Assembly: GCA_946886545.1 (NCBI GenBank) | Contig: CAMPIU010000136.1 | Coordinates: forward strand, 1 to 7,654 | Source of the DNA: an uncultured Flavobacteriales bacterium | GTDB taxonomy: Bacteria > Bacteroidota > Bacteroidia > Flavobacteriales > Crocinitomicaceae | DNA: 7,654 bases | Reading direction: 5' to 3' | Part shown: piece after piece, positions 6,794 to 7,654 of the stretch | Layout of the letters: every line of letters begins with the position of its first letter | Position numbering within the stretch: position 1 is the first letter of the stretch | Made by a program: the position numbers and the translations under genes | The notes under the pieces: generated by a model | Seen by the model: only the letters and a program-made list of their open reading frames with translations | Told to the model about the DNA's origin: nothing | Databases searched by the model: none

Positions 6794-7654
6794 TTATCTA
6801 TTTAAATAAATCATAACTGGGATAATCGCGAATAATAGAGGCACCACGATTGAAAATGCTTTACCGAGGATTTTGATAAATCCGTTATATCTGACGTGGT
6901 TCAATCCCAATGACTGGAAAGCAGAAGCAAATCCGTGCCATAAGTGGAACATCAATACGAACATGGAAACAACATACAAAATCACAGCCCAAAGTGCCAG
7001 ATCATTTGTTGGCTGTCCTTGCTCGGATTGACCGAAGAAGTTCATAACCACCGTGTGTAGGTCCCTATATCCTTCACCAACCTGAAGTTCCGCTTTTTTG
7101 TCATAAAGATGAGTGCCATCTTTTACGTCCATCAATTCAACATCTTTACCTGTGTTAGGGTCAGTGTATGATTTCGGCATGTAATCACCCTTTGTTGTAA
7201 GCACATAATTGATACCGATTTTTTGTTCCATTATCTGACCCGTCATCGGGTTTTGCTGCTGCTCGGTAATTTCCTTATGTAAAATGTGCAATGGAACTGT
7301 TTCGGCCACTTTTTGCTTGTACCAGAAATTTGCCATGTGCGTACAAATGAAGACCAGGATAATGGTGCCCAAAATCGCCATGTTGCGGGAAGCCGCACTT
7401 GAATTTGCACTTGGTTTGTTGTAAGCGTAATTCTTCGGACGGGCTTTTTTGTTTTGTACCGCTAAATACAACCCGATAATTGCATGAGCTAAGATTGAAA
7501 AGTAGGTTAAATAAGCCAGGATCTTAATAAAGATGTTGTGACCCATGAAGTATGCATATTCGTTGAATGCGCGCCTGCCTTCTTCTCCTGTTTTTGTGAT
7601 TAATTGAAGGTTCCCCAACAAGTGTCCTATTAGAAAGGTAATTAGGAAGAGACC
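6794..7654 (-). CDS. sdhC: Succinate dehydrogenase cytochrome b558 subunit, N-terminus beyond window
   Basis: SdhC is the membrane anchor of complex II. It binds two b hemes and passes electrons from SdhB to quinone. The frame is open to the window edge (286 codons visible). The codon at 7619-7621 is TTG and lies inside the first membrane helix, since the 11 codons upstream ([11 protein letters not shown]) are the typical start of helix 1 with its heme-ligand His; about 20-25 residues are probably missing. Numbering from the first visible codon, five membrane helices are seen at about 1-17, 40-65, 90-110, 218-245 and 258-283. Candidate heme-ligand His residues are 11, 57 ('ILAH'), 106 ('CTH') and one of the two in 'HLWHG' (237/240), matching the di-heme pattern of type B enzymes. 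The KKARPK loop after helix 2 fits the cytoplasmic side. An unusually long hydrophilic loop of roughly 90-100 residues separates helices 3 and 4. First visible gene of sdhCAB. Confidence 0.95.
   Translation of the reverse strand, partial: GLFLITFLIGHLLGNLQLITKTGEEGRRAFNEYAYFMGHNIFIKILAYLTYFSILAHAIIGLYLAVQNKKARPKNYAYNKPSANSSAASRNMAILGTIILVFICTHMANFWYKQKVAETVPLHILHKEITEQQQNPMTGQIMEQKIGINYVLTTKGDYMPKSYTDPNTGKDVELMDVKDGTHLYDKKAELQVGEGYRDLHTVVMNFFGQSEQGQPTNDLALWAVILYVVSMFVLMFHLWHGFASAFQSLGLNHVRYNGFIKILGKAFSIVVPLLFAIIPVMIYLNR

Noticed and set aside
7619..7621. TTG as a possible start codon of sdhC
   Set aside because: The frame continues upstream to the window edge and encodes the first half of membrane helix 1 with its heme-ligand His, so the true start lies outside the window.

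Overview
The window looks like an ordinary chromosomal stretch from a member of the Bacteroidota, most likely a flavobacterium (Fluviicola or another Crocinitomicaceae-type organism is a guess). The signs are moderate GC, -7 promoter boxes of the TAnnTTTG kind, no Shine-Dalgarno sequences before the starts, secreted proteins with type IX secretion (T9SS) C-terminal sorting domains, and a succinate dehydrogenase with a single-subunit cytochrome b. All genes lie on the minus strand, so transcription runs from high to low coordinates.

Right part (3933-7654): the sdhCAB operon of succinate:quinone oxidoreductase (complex II, type B). sdhC is cut by the window edge and lacks only its N-terminus. 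It is followed by sdhA (flavoprotein) and sdhB (iron-sulfur protein). Electrons pass from succinate to FAD in SdhA, through the [2Fe-2S], [4Fe-4S] and [3Fe-4S] clusters of SdhB, to the di-heme cytochrome SdhC and then to quinone (probably menaquinone). A hairpin terminator closes the operon just after sdhB. Two things stand out: a long hydrophilic insertion in SdhC between its third and fourth membrane helices, and a 43-nt imperfect palindrome filling most of the sdhA-sdhB gap.

Middle (1973-3754): a complete gene for a secreted 593-residue protein with a signal peptide, a protease-associated (PA) domain without any recognisable peptidase, a long beta-rich region and a T9SS sorting domain. It has its own probable promoter and a very strong terminator.

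Left part (1-1856): the start and most of a second secreted protein (618 residues visible). It has a signal peptide, a DUF2341-like domain, a beta-sandwich region, several Ig-like repeats and the beginning of a T9SS sorting domain. The window edge removes its last residues.

The two secreted proteins have no evident functional link to complex II; terminators separate all three transcription units. There are no RNA genes, CRISPR arrays, insertion sequences or phage genes, and no intergenic stretch exceeds about 180 bases. I found no convincing new multi-gene system.
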